Shown here piece after piece: positions 25,740-34,075 of a stretch of DNA of 64,000 bases. The notes under the pieces are model-generated. The model was not told the DNA's origin, did no database searches, and saw nothing but the letters and a program-made list of their open reading frames with translations. A program made the position numbers and the translations under genes. Source of the stretch: Sphingomonas sp. HF-S4 (GTDB lineage Bacteria > Pseudomonadota > Alphaproteobacteria > Sphingomonadales > Sphingomonadaceae); contig NZ_JAWJEJ010000001.1 of the NCBI RefSeq assembly GCF_032911445.1, forward strand, positions 186,001 through 250,000, given 5' to 3'. Positions within the stretch are counted from its first letter, which is position 1, and every line of letters starts with the position of its first letter.

Positions 25740-27842
25740 TCAGGCGACGTCGTAGAGCAGGGCGATCTCGTCGAGCGGGAGGGTGAAGCAGATCGCGGCG
25801 CCGCCCAGCGGACTGGTGCCGCTCCAGATGCGGCCGCCATAGGAGTCGACGATCGTCCGGCAGATCGACAGCCCGATGCCCAGGCCATTGCGCTTGGCGG
25901 TGCTGAACGGCGCGAAGATGTCGCCCACGCGATCGGGCAGCCCCTCGCCATTGTCGGCGACGCTGACCATCACCATCCCGCCCGGCTCGCGGTGGCTCGA
26001 CACCAGCACCTGCGGCCGCTCGATATCGGCGACTGCCTGCGCGGCGTTGCGGATCAGGTTGAGCAGCACCTGCTGGATCTGGACCTTGTCGGCGGCGACA
26101 TGGCCGGTATCGGGATCGAGCCGCGCACTGATTGCGGCGCGCGCGACCGCGGGATCGGCGACCTTGCTCAGCGCGATCGCCTCTTCGACGATGTCGTCCA
26201 GCGACGCGATCTCGCCGCTCCGCCGGTCGGCGACGAGGTCGCGGGCGCGCGAGATGATCTTGCCACTCAGCCCGATCTGCCGGCTCGCCTGGCTGAGCAG
26301 CACTGCCAGCTGTTCTTCGTCGACCATCGACTGCTTGCCCTGCTTGGCAAGGTAGATCGCGGTGCTGAGGTAATTGTTCGCCGCGGTGAGCGGCTGCGAC
26401 AGCTCGTGCGCGATCGTCGCGGCCATCACGTTGACTGCCTCGACGCGGGTGATGTGCGCGACTTCGGCGCGAAGCTCCTCGTGGCGCTTTTCGGTGGTGA
26501 TGTCCTGCTGGGTGCCCAGCACGGTGCGCACGCTCCCGTCGGGCTCGACCACCGGCGACATCCGCAGCCGCAGGTGCGCGACGCGGCCGTCGCCCATCGT
26601 CGCTACCACCTCGCATTGCTGGGGCTGTTTCGAGGCGACCGCGCGCCGTAGCGTCTGGCGGATCGTCTCGGCGCCCTCGGCGTCGTGATAGGAAAAGACC
26701 TCGTCGGCGGTCATCACGTTCTTCGCGGGATCGCGGCCGTGCATCCGGCAGATCTCTTCGGAGCAGACGAACCGGCCGGTGGTGAGATCGTATTCCCAGT
26801 CGCCCATCTTGGCGATCGACTGCGCCTCGAACAGCCGGCGGTTCGAGGCGGCGAGGCTGCGGATGATCGTCTCGCGGCGGCGCAGCCCCAGCCAGAAAGC
26901 GAGCGTGCCGCCGAGCAGCGCCAGCGTCAGCGCGGCGACGGTGAGGTAGAAGGTGCGGGCGCGGGCGCGCGAGGGGGCCAGCACGTCGTCGGCGCCGATC
27001 CCGACGCTGACGAACAAATGGTAGCGCGGCAGCCGGCGCTGGCTGAAGATCCGCTCAATCCCGTCGAGCGCGCTCGGCCCCATATAGGTGCCATAGGGCT
27101 CGGCCGCCTGGCGCTGCATCACCAGCTTGCCGGCGAGGTTCTGGCCCGCGCTGACCCGGTCGCCTTCGCGCCGGGCGAGCGTGACGCCGTCGAGCCCGAT
27201 CACCGAGATCAGGTCGAGCGGGCGGAAATCGGCGCCACGATAGAAAGCGGTCAGCCGCTCCACCGGGATGCGCAGCACCACCGCGCCGCGAAAGCCGCCA
27301 TCGGCGCCGCGGATGGCGCGCGCGAAGGTCACCTGCGCGTCGCTGCCCGGCGCGAGGATCACCGGCTCGCGGGCGTTTCGGCTCCGCAGCAGGGCGAAGG
27401 CACGATCGCCCGCCAGGCTGCGCGTCTCGAGGCCGTCTTCGCTCGACCAGCGCACGCGCCCCTCGGCGTCGGCGACTTCGACCGCGGTGAACAGCGGGTC
27501 GATCGCGGCGGAATCGGTGAGCGGCTGCGGCGGTGCGGGGGAGCGGGAAGGGGCGAGGTCGCGATGCTCTCGCGCCAGATGCACCGCCGCGGCGTCGGCG
27601 CTGTCGAGCATCCCGCCGACGAAGCGCGCATAGGCTATCACGCGATTGCTGTTCTCGCGCGTCGCTGCCGCGATCTGCGTGGCGCGATGCAGCTGCGCGA
27701 CATGTACCGCGACGATCCAGATCGCGACGCACGCCAATATTGCAGCCGCAGGGAGGAGAAGCGTCAGCCAGCGCGGAGGCAGTTGCACAGATTGCCGCAA
27801 GGGATCGCGACGTGCTGGCTGAAGGAAATCGATAAGCTTCAC
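25740..27842 (-). CDS. Orphan membrane sensor histidine kinase with PAS domain (FixL-like transmitter)
   Basis: About 700 residues. TM1 (LTLLLPAAAILACVAIWIVAV), an extracytoplasmic sensor of ~250 residues of CACHE-like design, and TM2 (TVAALTLALLGGTLAFWLGL) are followed by a PAS domain (MGDWEYDLTTGRFVCSEEIC ... GTQQDITTEKR). The HisKA box is ATIAHELSQPLTAANNYL, with the phospho-His in AHELSQP, and the HATPase has NAAQAV (N box), DNGEG and GLGIGLSICR. No response regulator is adjacent. GTG at 27842 (VKLIDFLQP) is chosen; an upstream TTG at 27896 is the alternative and neither has a strong RBS. Confidence 0.88.
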   Translation of the reverse strand: MKLIDFLQPARRDPLRQSVQLPPRWLTLLLPAAAILACVAIWIVAVHVAQLHRATQIAAATRENSNRVIAYARFVGGMLDSADAAAVHLAREHRDLAPSRSPAPPQPLTDSAAIDPLFTAVEVADAEGRVRWSSEDGLETRSLAGDRAFALLRSRNAREPVILAPGSDAQVTFARAIRGADGGFRGAVVLRIPVERLTAFYRGADFRPLDLISVIGLDGVTLARREGDRVSAGQNLAGKLVMQRQAAEPYGTYMGPSALDGIERIFSQRRLPRYHLFVSVGIGADDVLAPSRARARTFYLTVAALTLALLGGTLAFWLGLRRRETIIRSLAASNRRLFEAQSIAKMGDWEYDLTTGRFVCSEEICRMHGRDPAKNVMTADEVFSYHDAEGAETIRQTLRRAVASKQPQQCEVVATMGDGRVAHLRLRMSPVVEPDGSVRTVLGTQQDITTEKRHEELRAEVAHITRVEAVNVMAATIAHELSQPLTAANNYLSTAIYLAKQGKQSMVDEEQLAVLLSQASRQIGLSGKIISRARDLVADRRSGEIASLDDIVEEAIALSKVADPAVARAAISARLDPDTGHVAADKVQIQQVLLNLIRNAAQAVADIERPQVLVSSHREPGGMVMVSVADNGEGLPDRVGDIFAPFSTAKRNGLGIGLSICRTIVDSYGGRIWSGTSPLGGAAICFTLPLDEIALLYDVA

Positions 27843-28093
27843 ACGATGATCAGCCCGGCAAATATTGGGGACAAGGCCGTTAGGGACCGAATTCAAGCAT
27901 TGTTAACTAAGGACTTGTCCGGGGAAAACCAATGTGCGGAGGACATCTTCGTTCCGGCCGGACTGCTCGGTTTGCGAGCGAAAATCTGAAAATCGCGCCG
28001 GAATAGTATTATAGACCGCGTTGTTAACATCATCGCGGCTGCGGGCAATAATTCAGGTTGAAGGGGCGCGCGACGGCTTTGCGCCGAAAGACC

Positions 28094-28120
28094 CGCGACG
28101 CGCCGTCTGGGCGCGTCGCG
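28094..28120 (-). terminator. ychF terminator hairpin
   Basis: A perfect 11-bp stem CGCGACGCGCC / GGCGCGTCGCG with loop GTCTG, eight nt past the ychF stop and followed on the minus strand by GGTCTTTCGG. The rest of the 27843-28127 gap holds no gene; it has AT-rich patches with GTTAAC elements near 27901 and 28021. Confidence 0.6.
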
Positions 28121-28127
28121 GCGCGAC

Positions 28128-29228
28128 TCAGACGTTGAAGCGGAACAGCATCACGTCGCCGTCCTGGACGACATATTCCTTGCCTTCGGAGCGCAGCTTG
28201 CCGTTGTCGCGCGCGCCGCTCTCGCCCTTGAACTGGACATAATCGTCGAAGGCGATCGTCTCGGCGCGGATGAAGCCGCGCTCGAAATCGGTGTGGATCT
28301 CGCCCGCGGCCTGCGGCGCCTTGGCGCCGACATGCGTCGTCCAGGCGCGCGCTTCCTTGGGACCGACGGTGAAGAAGGTGAGCAAATTGAGCAGGCTGTA
28401 GCCGGCGCGGATCACGCGGGCGAGGCCGGTCTCTTCGAGCCCCAGCTCGGCGAGGAACTCGCCGCGATCCTCGTGCGGCATCGTCGCGATATCGGCCTCG
28501 ATCGCCGCGGAGACGACCACGGCCTCGGCGCCCTCGGCCTTGGCCTTGGCGAACACCTTGGCGGAGAGTTCGTTGCCGTTGGCGGCGTCTTCCTCGTTGA
28601 CGTTGCACACATAGAGCACGGGCTTGCCGGTGAGCAGCTGCGCCTGGGCGAAGGCGCGCGCTTCCTCGGCGTCCTTGGGCTCGGTCAGCCGCGCGGGCTT
28701 GCCGTCGCGGAGCAGGTCGAGCGCCTGGCCGAGTACCGAGGCGATCACCTTCGCCTCCTTGTCGCCCTGCGTCGCCTTCTTGGCGGCGGCGGGGACGCGC
28801 TTCTCGAGGCTTTCGAGATCGGCGAGCATCAGCTCGGTCTCGACGGTCTCCGCGTCGGCGATCGGATCGACCTTGTTGTCGACATGCTGAATGTCGTCAT
28901 TCTCGAAGCAGCGCAGGACGTGGACGATCGCATCCACTTCGCGGATGTTGCCGAGGAACTGGTTGCCCAGGCCTTCGCCCTTGCTCGCGCCGCGCACCAG
29001 CCCGGCGATGTCGACGAAGCCGAGCTGGGTCTCGATCTTCTTCGCCGAGCCGGCGATCTCCTGCAGCTTGTCTAGCCGCGGATCGGGGACCGCGACGTTG
29101 CCGACATTGGGCTCGATCGTGCAGAAGGGATAGTTGGCTGCCTGCGCCGCCGCGGTCTCGGTCAGCGCGTTGAAGAGCGTGGACTTGCCGACGTTCGGAA
29201 GCCCGACGATGCCGCAGCGGAAACCCAT
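28128..29228 (-). CDS. ychF: Redox-regulated ATPase YchF
   Basis: 366 residues, matching YchF/Ola1. The P-loop GLPNVGKS (residues 9-16) is followed by [20 protein letters not shown], the family's G3 region, and by a C-terminal TGS-like domain ([29 protein letters not shown], quoted here only as a region). YchF is an Obg-family NTPase with a preference for ATP that associates with ribosomes. ATG at 29228 (MGFRCGIVG) is chosen; the long upstream extension is antisense to the next gene. It is divergent from the MpaB-like gene. Confidence 0.96.
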   Translation of the reverse strand: MGFRCGIVGLPNVGKSTLFNALTETAAAQAANYPFCTIEPNVGNVAVPDPRLDKLQEIAGSAKKIETQLGFVDIAGLVRGASKGEGLGNQFLGNIREVDAIVHVLRCFENDDIQHVDNKVDPIADAETVETELMLADLESLEKRVPAAAKKATQGDKEAKVIASVLGQALDLLRDGKPARLTEPKDAEEARAFAQAQLLTGKPVLYVCNVNEEDAANGNELSAKVFAKAKAEGAEAVVVSAAIEADIATMPHEDRGEFLAELGLEETGLARVIRAGYSLLNLLTFFTVGPKEARAWTTHVGAKAPQAAGEIHTDFERGFIRAETIAFDDYVQFKGESGARDNGKLRSEGKEYVVQDGDVMLFRFNV

Positions 29229-29333
29229 GGGAAGCTCGATCCTGTGTCTGAAGGGCCCGTCGGGCCAGGTTGCGCGCTCGATAGGCGCAAAGCCGCCGTG
29301 GAGCAACGTGGTGAGGCGGCGCGTTGAGCTTGC

Positions 29334-30221
29334 ATGATAGTGAAGCATCTCGATTCCGCGGCCACGCGCCTGATGGGGCTCGACGGCACCGATTTTCGCC
29401 AGCCCGCGGGCGAGCCGGCGTTGCTGCCGCCCGATTCGGTCTCTTGGCGCGTGTTCCGCAATCCGGTGACGATGTATGTCGGCGGGATCGCCGCGGTGCT
29501 GCTCGAGCTGGGCGAGCCGCGCGTGCGCCACGGCGTGTGGGATCATAGCAGCTTCAAGCGCGATCCGGCCCATCGGATGCGGCGCACGGGCGCGGCGGCG
29601 ATGGTTACCGTCTATGGCGCGCGCAGCCAGTTCGAGGCGCTTGCCGCCCGCGTCAACCGGATGCACGCCCAGGTGCAGGGGGAGACCGGCGACGGCCGCG
29701 CCTATGTCGCCAGCGATCCCGAGCTGCTGCTGTGGGTCCAGGCGACGGCGAGCTGGGCGTTCCTCCAAGCCTATCATCGTTATGCCGAGCCGCTGACCCA
29801 GGCCGAGCGCGACCGCTTCTACGCCGAGGCGCGGCCGGGCGCGGCGCTGTACGGCGTCGATGCGCCGCCGGCGAGCGAGGCTGCGATGGACGCGCTGATG
29901 ATGCGGATGCGGCCGCAGCTCGAACCTTCGCCGGTGATCGAGGAGCTGATCGCGATCCTGCGCACCGCCGACATCCTGCCGCGGGCGCTGCGCCCGGTGC
30001 AGAAGCTCGGCGTTCGCGCCGCGATCGACCTGCTGCCTCCCGAGATGCGCCGCCAGCTCGGGCTGGCGGGACAAACGCTGCGCCCCACCGAGCGGATGCT
30101 GCTCAAGCTGCTCGCCCGGGGCGCGGTGCGCTTCGAGTTGCCGTCCAGCCCGGCGCGGCAGGCCGAAGCGCGGGTGGCGGATCGCGGGTCTTACGGGTCC
30201 GGAGCGTTGGCTACGTCATAA
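29334..30221 (+). CDS. Oxygenase MpaB family protein (DUF2236)
   Basis: 295 residues. The DUF2236 core is present: SVSWRVFRNPVTMYVGG, RVRHGVWDHSSFKRDPAHRMRRT with the His/Asp motif, and LLLWVQATASWAFLQAYHRY. Characterised relatives (MpaB, Lcp rubber oxygenase) bind b-type haem through conserved His residues and cleave lipid or isoprenoid chains. The sequence has no signal peptide, so it is probably cytosolic or peripheral. It has no neighbours of related function; substrate unknown. Confidence 0.82.
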   Translation: MIVKHLDSAATRLMGLDGTDFRQPAGEPALLPPDSVSWRVFRNPVTMYVGGIAAVLLELGEPRVRHGVWDHSSFKRDPAHRMRRTGAAAMVTVYGARSQFEALAARVNRMHAQVQGETGDGRAYVASDPELLLWVQATASWAFLQAYHRYAEPLTQAERDRFYAEARPGAALYGVDAPPASEAAMDALMMRMRPQLEPSPVIEELIAILRTADILPRALRPVQKLGVRAAIDLLPPEMRRQLGLAGQTLRPTERMLLKLLARGAVRFELPSSPARQAEARVADRGSYGSGALATS

Positions 30222-30296
30222 CTTGACGCGCCCCCGTTCACCTGAGGTACAGGGGCACCGAGCCTTTTCAGGCACGCGTATTTCAAGGAGCAGGGA

Positions 30297-31295
30297 ATGA
30301 TTCGCCGTCACATGATCATGAGCGCCGCCGCGGCGACGCTGGCGCTGGCGAGCTGCAGCGGCAGCGACGATCCCAGTCCTTCGCCAACCCCGACTCCCAC
30401 CGGATCGGTCACCCCGACGCCAACCGCGTCGCCGACCTACGCGGCGTTCCCGCTTGGGGCGGCCGCCGAGTTCGGCACGATCAACGCCTCGGCCAGCTAC
30501 ACTGGCGATCCGGCGGCGGGCCCGGTAACGCTCGGCGCGGTCGGCACCGAGATCGGCCTGTCGACCCGCGTGCGCCTGGCGACCAGCAATGCGATCGCCA
30601 CCGCGACCTATGTCATCAACGAGAACAGCGAGGAATCGCGCTTCGTCAACGCCAACGTCACCGTGGCGCCGGCGCCGGGCGTCACCGAGTTCGTGTTCCG
30701 CACCACCGACACCGCGACCGCGGGCAAGTTCTCGCAGCTCGAGTTCCTCAACAACACGATCTCGGACACGACTCGTACCAATAACCTCGCGCTTCAGCTG
30801 ACCAATGTCAGCTACGCCAATTGGTGGCGCGGCGATTCGACTACCGGCGCCAAGCGGATCACGAACACGGTGTTCGGCTATCAGACCACGCTCGCCGACA
30901 TGCCCAAGACGGGCACCCAGGCGTATACGACCAGCGTCGTCGGCCGCCTGGTGAGCACCAATGCCGGCGCCACCACGCTGTGGCGCATCGGTGGCACCGT
31001 CACCACCTCGGTCAACTTCTCGACCGGGCAGGTCACCGCGACACTCACGCTCAACCGCACGCCCGAGGGCGGCGGCGCAACCATCGCCTATGGCAGCTAT
31101 ACCCTGCAGGGCAGCATCCTTTCGGGGCAGAACCAGTTCACCGGCAGCTTCGCTGCGGGCAGCACGCTGACGGGTACGCTCACCGGCGGCTTCTTCGGCT
31201 CGCAGGGCAAGGAAATCGGCATCGCCTTCGCCGGGACCGGCACCAACGGCGGCGACAGCCAGAACCTGATCGGCGTGATCGTCGGCAAGAAGTAA
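30297..31295 (+). CDS. Surface lipoprotein with TbpB-like beta-barrel C-domain
   Basis: 332 residues. The signal peptide ends in a lipobox, LALASC (Cys at about residue 18), followed by a Ser/Pro/Thr-rich linker with repeated PTPT units (to ~45) and then an all-beta region. The last ~80 residues carry GTLTGGFFGSQGKEIGIAFAG, the signature of the TbpB/Slam-dependent lipoprotein barrel (a small 8-strand barrel). Well-studied members bind transferrin or haem or act as solute-binding proteins; the ligand here is unknown. RBS AAGGAGCAGGGA precedes the ATG. No Slam gene is in view. Confidence 0.68.
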   Translation: MIRRHMIMSAAAATLALASCSGSDDPSPSPTPTPTGSVTPTPTASPTYAAFPLGAAAEFGTINASASYTGDPAAGPVTLGAVGTEIGLSTRVRLATSNAIATATYVINENSEESRFVNANVTVAPAPGVTEFVFRTTDTATAGKFSQLEFLNNTISDTTRTNNLALQLTNVSYANWWRGDSTTGAKRITNTVFGYQTTLADMPKTGTQAYTTSVVGRLVSTNAGATTLWRIGGTVTTSVNFSTGQVTATLTLNRTPEGGGATIAYGSYTLQGSILSGQNQFTGSFAAGSTLTGTLTGGFFGSQGKEIGIAFAGTGTNGGDSQNLIGVIVGKK

Positions 31296-31313
31296 GCGTC
31301 GCAAAAGACAGGG

Positions 31314-31343
31314 AAGGGGCTCCGGGAAACCGGGGCCCCTTTT
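31314..31343 (+). terminator. Rho-independent terminator of the lipoprotein gene
   Basis: A stem of AAGGGGC-CCGG pairing with CCGG-GCCCCTT around GAAA, ending in TTTT, 18 nt after the stop. Confidence 0.8.
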
Positions 31344-31364
31344 CCGTGCGCGGGTGTTGAAGCT

Positions 31365-31394
31365 AATATACGGATCGTATATGGTTCGTATATT
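31365..31394. promoter_or_regulatory. Palindromic operator upstream of the ParD-like gene
   Basis: AATATACG at 31365-31372, CGTATAT at 31376-31382 and CGTATATT at 31387-31394. The first pairs with either of the other two (7-bp arms with a 3-nt centre, or 8-bp arms with a 14-nt centre). AT-rich palindromes before an RHH-type antitoxin gene are usually autoregulatory sites. It ends 21 bp before the ATG. Confidence 0.65.
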
Positions 31395-31415
31395 CATGCT
31401 GTATTCGGGATTCTC

Positions 31416-31622
31416 ATGGGCATCGTAAAAATCGAAGACGCGCTTCACGAGGAGGCGCGCCGGGCCAGCACGGTCATGTGCCGCTCGATCAATGCCCAGG
31501 CCGAGTTCTGGATGAAGATCGGCATGCTCGCCGAAGCCAACCCGACGCTGTCGTTCAACGCGATCGTCCGGATGCAGCTCGATGCCGCGCAGGCGTGCGA
31601 GAGCGGGGCGATGGCCGCCTGA
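31416..31622 (+). CDS. ParD-like antitoxin family protein, no toxin partner
   Basis: 68 residues of the ParD-like family: a short basic N-terminus with RASTVMCRSINAQAEFWMKIGMLAE, close to an RHH dimerisation/DNA-binding core. Antitoxins of this kind normally precede a ParE-type toxin, but the next gene, 1 nt downstream, is map. The palindrome just upstream suggests it autoregulates and may co-regulate map. It may be a domesticated regulator rather than half of a toxin-antitoxin pair. Confidence 0.75.
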   Translation: MGIVKIEDALHEEARRASTVMCRSINAQAEFWMKIGMLAEANPTLSFNAIVRMQLDAAQACESGAMAA

Positions 31623-31623
31623 C

Positions 31624-32382
31624 ATGGTCAAGACTCCCGACGAACTCGCGCTGATGCGCATTTCGGGCAAGCTGCTCGCCTCGGTGTTCGAGATGCTCGA
31701 CGCCCGTGACCTTGCGGGCATGACGACGATGCAGGTCAACGACCTGGTCGAGGACTTCATCACCAACGACCTCGCCGCGCGGCCGGCGAGCAAGGGGCAA
31801 TACGGCTTCAAGTTCGTGCTGAACTGCTCGATCAACCAGGTCGTTTGCCACGGCGTGCCGGACGACAACACGATCATCCGCGACGGCGACATCATCAACC
31901 TCGACATCACGCTCGAGAAGAACGGCTTCATCGCCGATTCGAGCAAGACCTATCTGGTCGGCAACGCCCCGCCCGCGGCGAAGCGGCTGGTCCGGGTGGC
32001 GCAGGAGGCGATGTGGCATGGGATCCGCCAGGTCCGCCCGGGCGCGCATCTCGGCGACATCGGCTTCGCGATCGAGAAGCATGCCAAGAAGAACGGCTAT
32101 TCGGTGGTCCGCGAATATTGCGGCCACGGCATCGGCCGCGAGATGCACGAGGAGCCGCAGATCCTCAATTTCGGCAAGCCGGGCAGCGGCATGCGGCTGC
32201 GCGAGGGCATGACCTTCACGATCGAGCCGATGATCAACCAGGGCACGCGGAAAGTCGAAACGCAGGACGACGGCTGGACCGTGGTCACCCAGGACGGCAA
32301 GCTCTCCGCCCAATTCGAGCATACCGTCGCAGTGACCGCGACCGGCGTCGAAGTGCTGACCCTGCGCGCGGATGGGAGCTAG
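31624..32382 (+). CDS. map: Type I methionine aminopeptidase
   Basis: 252 residues. The metal ligands of MetAP are visible: two Asp (INLDITLEKNGFIADSSKTY region), His (EYCGHGIGREMHEEP), Glu (FTIEPMINQG) and Glu (AQFEHTVAV). It removes N-terminal Met from nascent proteins in the cytosol. ATG at 31624 lies 1 nt after the ParD-like stop, so the two genes are probably translated together. Followed by an R1 repeat. Confidence 0.96.
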   Translation: MVKTPDELALMRISGKLLASVFEMLDARDLAGMTTMQVNDLVEDFITNDLAARPASKGQYGFKFVLNCSINQVVCHGVPDDNTIIRDGDIINLDITLEKNGFIADSSKTYLVGNAPPAAKRLVRVAQEAMWHGIRQVRPGAHLGDIGFAIEKHAKKNGYSVVREYCGHGIGREMHEEPQILNFGKPGSGMRLREGMTFTIEPMINQGTRKVETQDDGWTVVTQDGKLSAQFEHTVAVTATGVEVLTLRADGS

Positions 32383-32391
32383 GCGACCACG

Positions 32392-32546
32392 TTCCCCTCC
32401 CTGCAAGGGAGGGGTTAGGGGTGGGTTGGCGCGGGGCGGGGCTCAACGCCCCGGCCAGCGCCTTATGCTGTGCAGGCTATGAGTCTTTCTGAGCGCGCAG
32501 ACGCGCGCACCCACCCCCAGCCCCTCCCTGCGAACGGGGAGGGGAG
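32392..32546. repeat. R1-family repeat, copy 3
   Basis: End hairpins CCCTCCCTGCAAGGGAGGG and CCCTCCCTGCGAACGGGGAGGG with inner GGGGTGGGTT / ACCCACCCC; the centre differs from the other copies (GGGGCTCAACGCCCC instead of the CATCGAGCC core). It lies between convergent map and pth. Confidence 0.75.
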
Positions 32547-32552
32547 GTAATT

Positions 32553-33122
32553 TCAGTCCTGCAGCCGCGAGGCGACGCCGCTCATGAAGCGCGCGTCATT
32601 GCCCTCGGCCAGCCACGGCGCCTCGGCGGCAATCGCGCCGAGCATGTCGGTCAACGGCTCGATCTCGGCCTTGGCGTAATTGCCCAGCACATAGCCGGTG
32701 ACCCGATCCTTGTGCCCGGGGTGGCCGATGCCCAGGCGCACGCGGCGGAAATCGGGGCCGATATGCGCGTCGGTCGAGCGCAGGCCGTTATGCCCCGCAG
32801 TGCCGCCGCCCTGCTTCACCTTGACCTTGAACGGCACCAGGTCGAGCTCGTCGTGGAACACGGTGACGTCGGCGGGGGTGAGCTTGTAGAAGTCCATCGC
32901 CGCGCGCACCGCGCGGCCGCTCTCGTTCATGAAGGTGCCGGGCTTGAGCAGGACCAGCTTGGTCGAACCAATCCGCCCTTCCTGGGTCCAGCCCTGGAAC
33001 TGCTTCTTGGGCGCCGAGAAGCCGTGCACCTCGGCGATCGCGTCGAGCGCCATGAAGCCGACATTGTGCCGGTGCATCGCATATTGCGGCCCCGGATTGC
33101 CGAGACCCACCCAGAGCTGCAT
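32553..33122 (-). CDS. pth: Peptidyl-tRNA hydrolase
   Basis: 189 residues, normal Pth length. It contains VGLGNPGPQYAMHRHNVGF with the catalytic His19-Asn20, PGTFMNESGRAV, FHDELDLVPFKVKVKQGGG and NGLRSTDAHIG. It recycles peptidyl-tRNA released from ribosomes. It follows rplY on the same strand with a terminator-like hairpin between them, the usual rplY-pth neighbourhood. Confidence 0.96.
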   Translation of the reverse strand: MQLWVGLGNPGPQYAMHRHNVGFMALDAIAEVHGFSAPKKQFQGWTQEGRIGSTKLVLLKPGTFMNESGRAVRAAMDFYKLTPADVTVFHDELDLVPFKVKVKQGGGTAGHNGLRSTDAHIGPDFRRVRLGIGHPGHKDRVTGYVLGNYAKAEIEPLTDMLGAIAAEAPWLAEGNDARFMSGVASRLQD

Positions 33123-33141
33123 TTCCAAACCCCGAAAACAA

Positions 33142-33176
33142 AATCGCCCCCGCACCTAGGATGCGGAGGCGATTTT
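33142..33176 (-). terminator. Hairpin between rplY and pth
   Basis: AAATCGCC-CCGCA pairs with TGCGG-GGCGATTT around CCTAGGA, flanked by A/T runs on both sides. It could terminate rplY or act as an attenuator for pth. Confidence 0.7.
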
Positions 33177-33202
33177 TTGAACTGCGAAGTTCGAGGAAGC
33201 GA

Positions 33203-33829
33203 TTACTCGCCTTCGCCCTCGGCCGGAGCCTCTTCCGAAGCTTCGGTCTCGGTGTCGCCTTCGCTCGACTTGAGCGCCGACGGGGCCACCACGGTCGCGA
33301 TGGTGAAATCGCGATCGGTGATCGCCGAGGTCGCGCCCTTGGGCAGCGTCACCGCGGAGATGTGGATCGAATCGCCGACTTCGACTCCCTTGAGCGAGAT
33401 CTCGATCTGGTCGGGGATCTCGGCGGCATCGACGACGAGCTCGAGCTCGTGGCGAACGATGTTGAGCACGCCGCCGCGCTTGATGCCGGGGGCTTCTTCC
33501 TCATCGGTGAACACGATCGGCACCGCGACGGTGACGGTGGCATGCTCGGAGATGCGCAGGAAGTCGACATGGAGCGGACGATCGGTGACGACGTCGAACG
33601 CGACGTCCTTGGGCAGCGTGCGCTCGCCATTGACCATCACGACCGAGTTCATGAAGTGGCCGGTGTTCAGCAGCTTTACCAGCTCGCGCTCGTTGACGTG
33701 GATGCCAACGGGGTCTGCCTTGTTGCCGTAGATAACGGCGGGGACGCGGCCTTCACGACGAAGCGCCCGGGAGGCTCCCTTGCCAGCCCGGTCGCGCGTC
33801 TCGGCCGACAGCGTAAGCGTCTCGCTCAT
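33203..33829 (-). CDS. rplY: 50S ribosomal protein L25/general stress protein Ctc
   Basis: 208 residues, the long Ctc-type L25. The 5S-rRNA-binding N-domain (residues 1-95; [27 protein letters not shown]) is followed by the C-terminal TL5 beta domain ([22 protein letters not shown]) and an acidic Glu-rich tail. ATG at 33829 ([10 protein letters not shown]) matches family starts; an upstream TTG four codons earlier is ignored. Confidence 0.95.
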   Translation of the reverse strand: MSETLTLSAETRDRAGKGASRALRREGRVPAVIYGNKADPVGIHVNERELVKLLNTGHFMNSVVMVNGERTLPKDVAFDVVTDRPLHVDFLRISEHATVTVAVPIVFTDEEEAPGIKRGGVLNIVRHELELVVDAAEIPDQIEISLKGVEVGDSIHISAVTLPKGATSAITDRDFTIATVVAPSALKSSEGDTETEASEEAPAEGEGE

Positions 33830-33947
33830 GTGTCGTTCCAATGCGCTAAAGTGTTTCAGTTCGTATGCCGGGCAGGCCTCCAGGGATGACCCTGCCGCAA
33901 CAAGCGCGCGCCTCTAGCGGAGATGGGAGCGAAAGGCAAGGCAACCA

Positions 33948-34073
33948 ATCCTCCCCCGGAGGGGGAGGGGGACCGCGAAGCGGTGGAGGGGTATTCTCCG
34001 CGGGCAGCGTCGCTCGTGGAGAATACCCCTCCGTCAGCCTGCGGCTGCCACCTCCCCCTCCGGGGGAGGATCT
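33948..34073. repeat. R2-like palindromic repeat, copy 3 (no cargo)
   Basis: Outer CCTCCCCCGGAGGGGGAGG and its mirror; inner GGTATTCTCC / GGAGAATACC and small hairpins (CCGCGAAGCGG; CAGCCTGCGGCTG). The architecture follows 2031-2160 and the arms around the DUF559 gene. It fills the gap between the rplY promoter and the end of the TraB/GumN gene. Confidence 0.7.
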
Positions 34074-34075
34074 GA

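Noticed and set aside
27897..28040. GTTAAC elements as CtrA boxes between the sensor kinase and ychF
   Set aside because: The two are isolated, not in the TTAA-N7-TTAA layout, and lack any support from position.
29229..30074. Upstream extension of the ychF frame
   Set aside because: It is antisense to the MpaB-like gene; YchF starts with [16 protein letters not shown].
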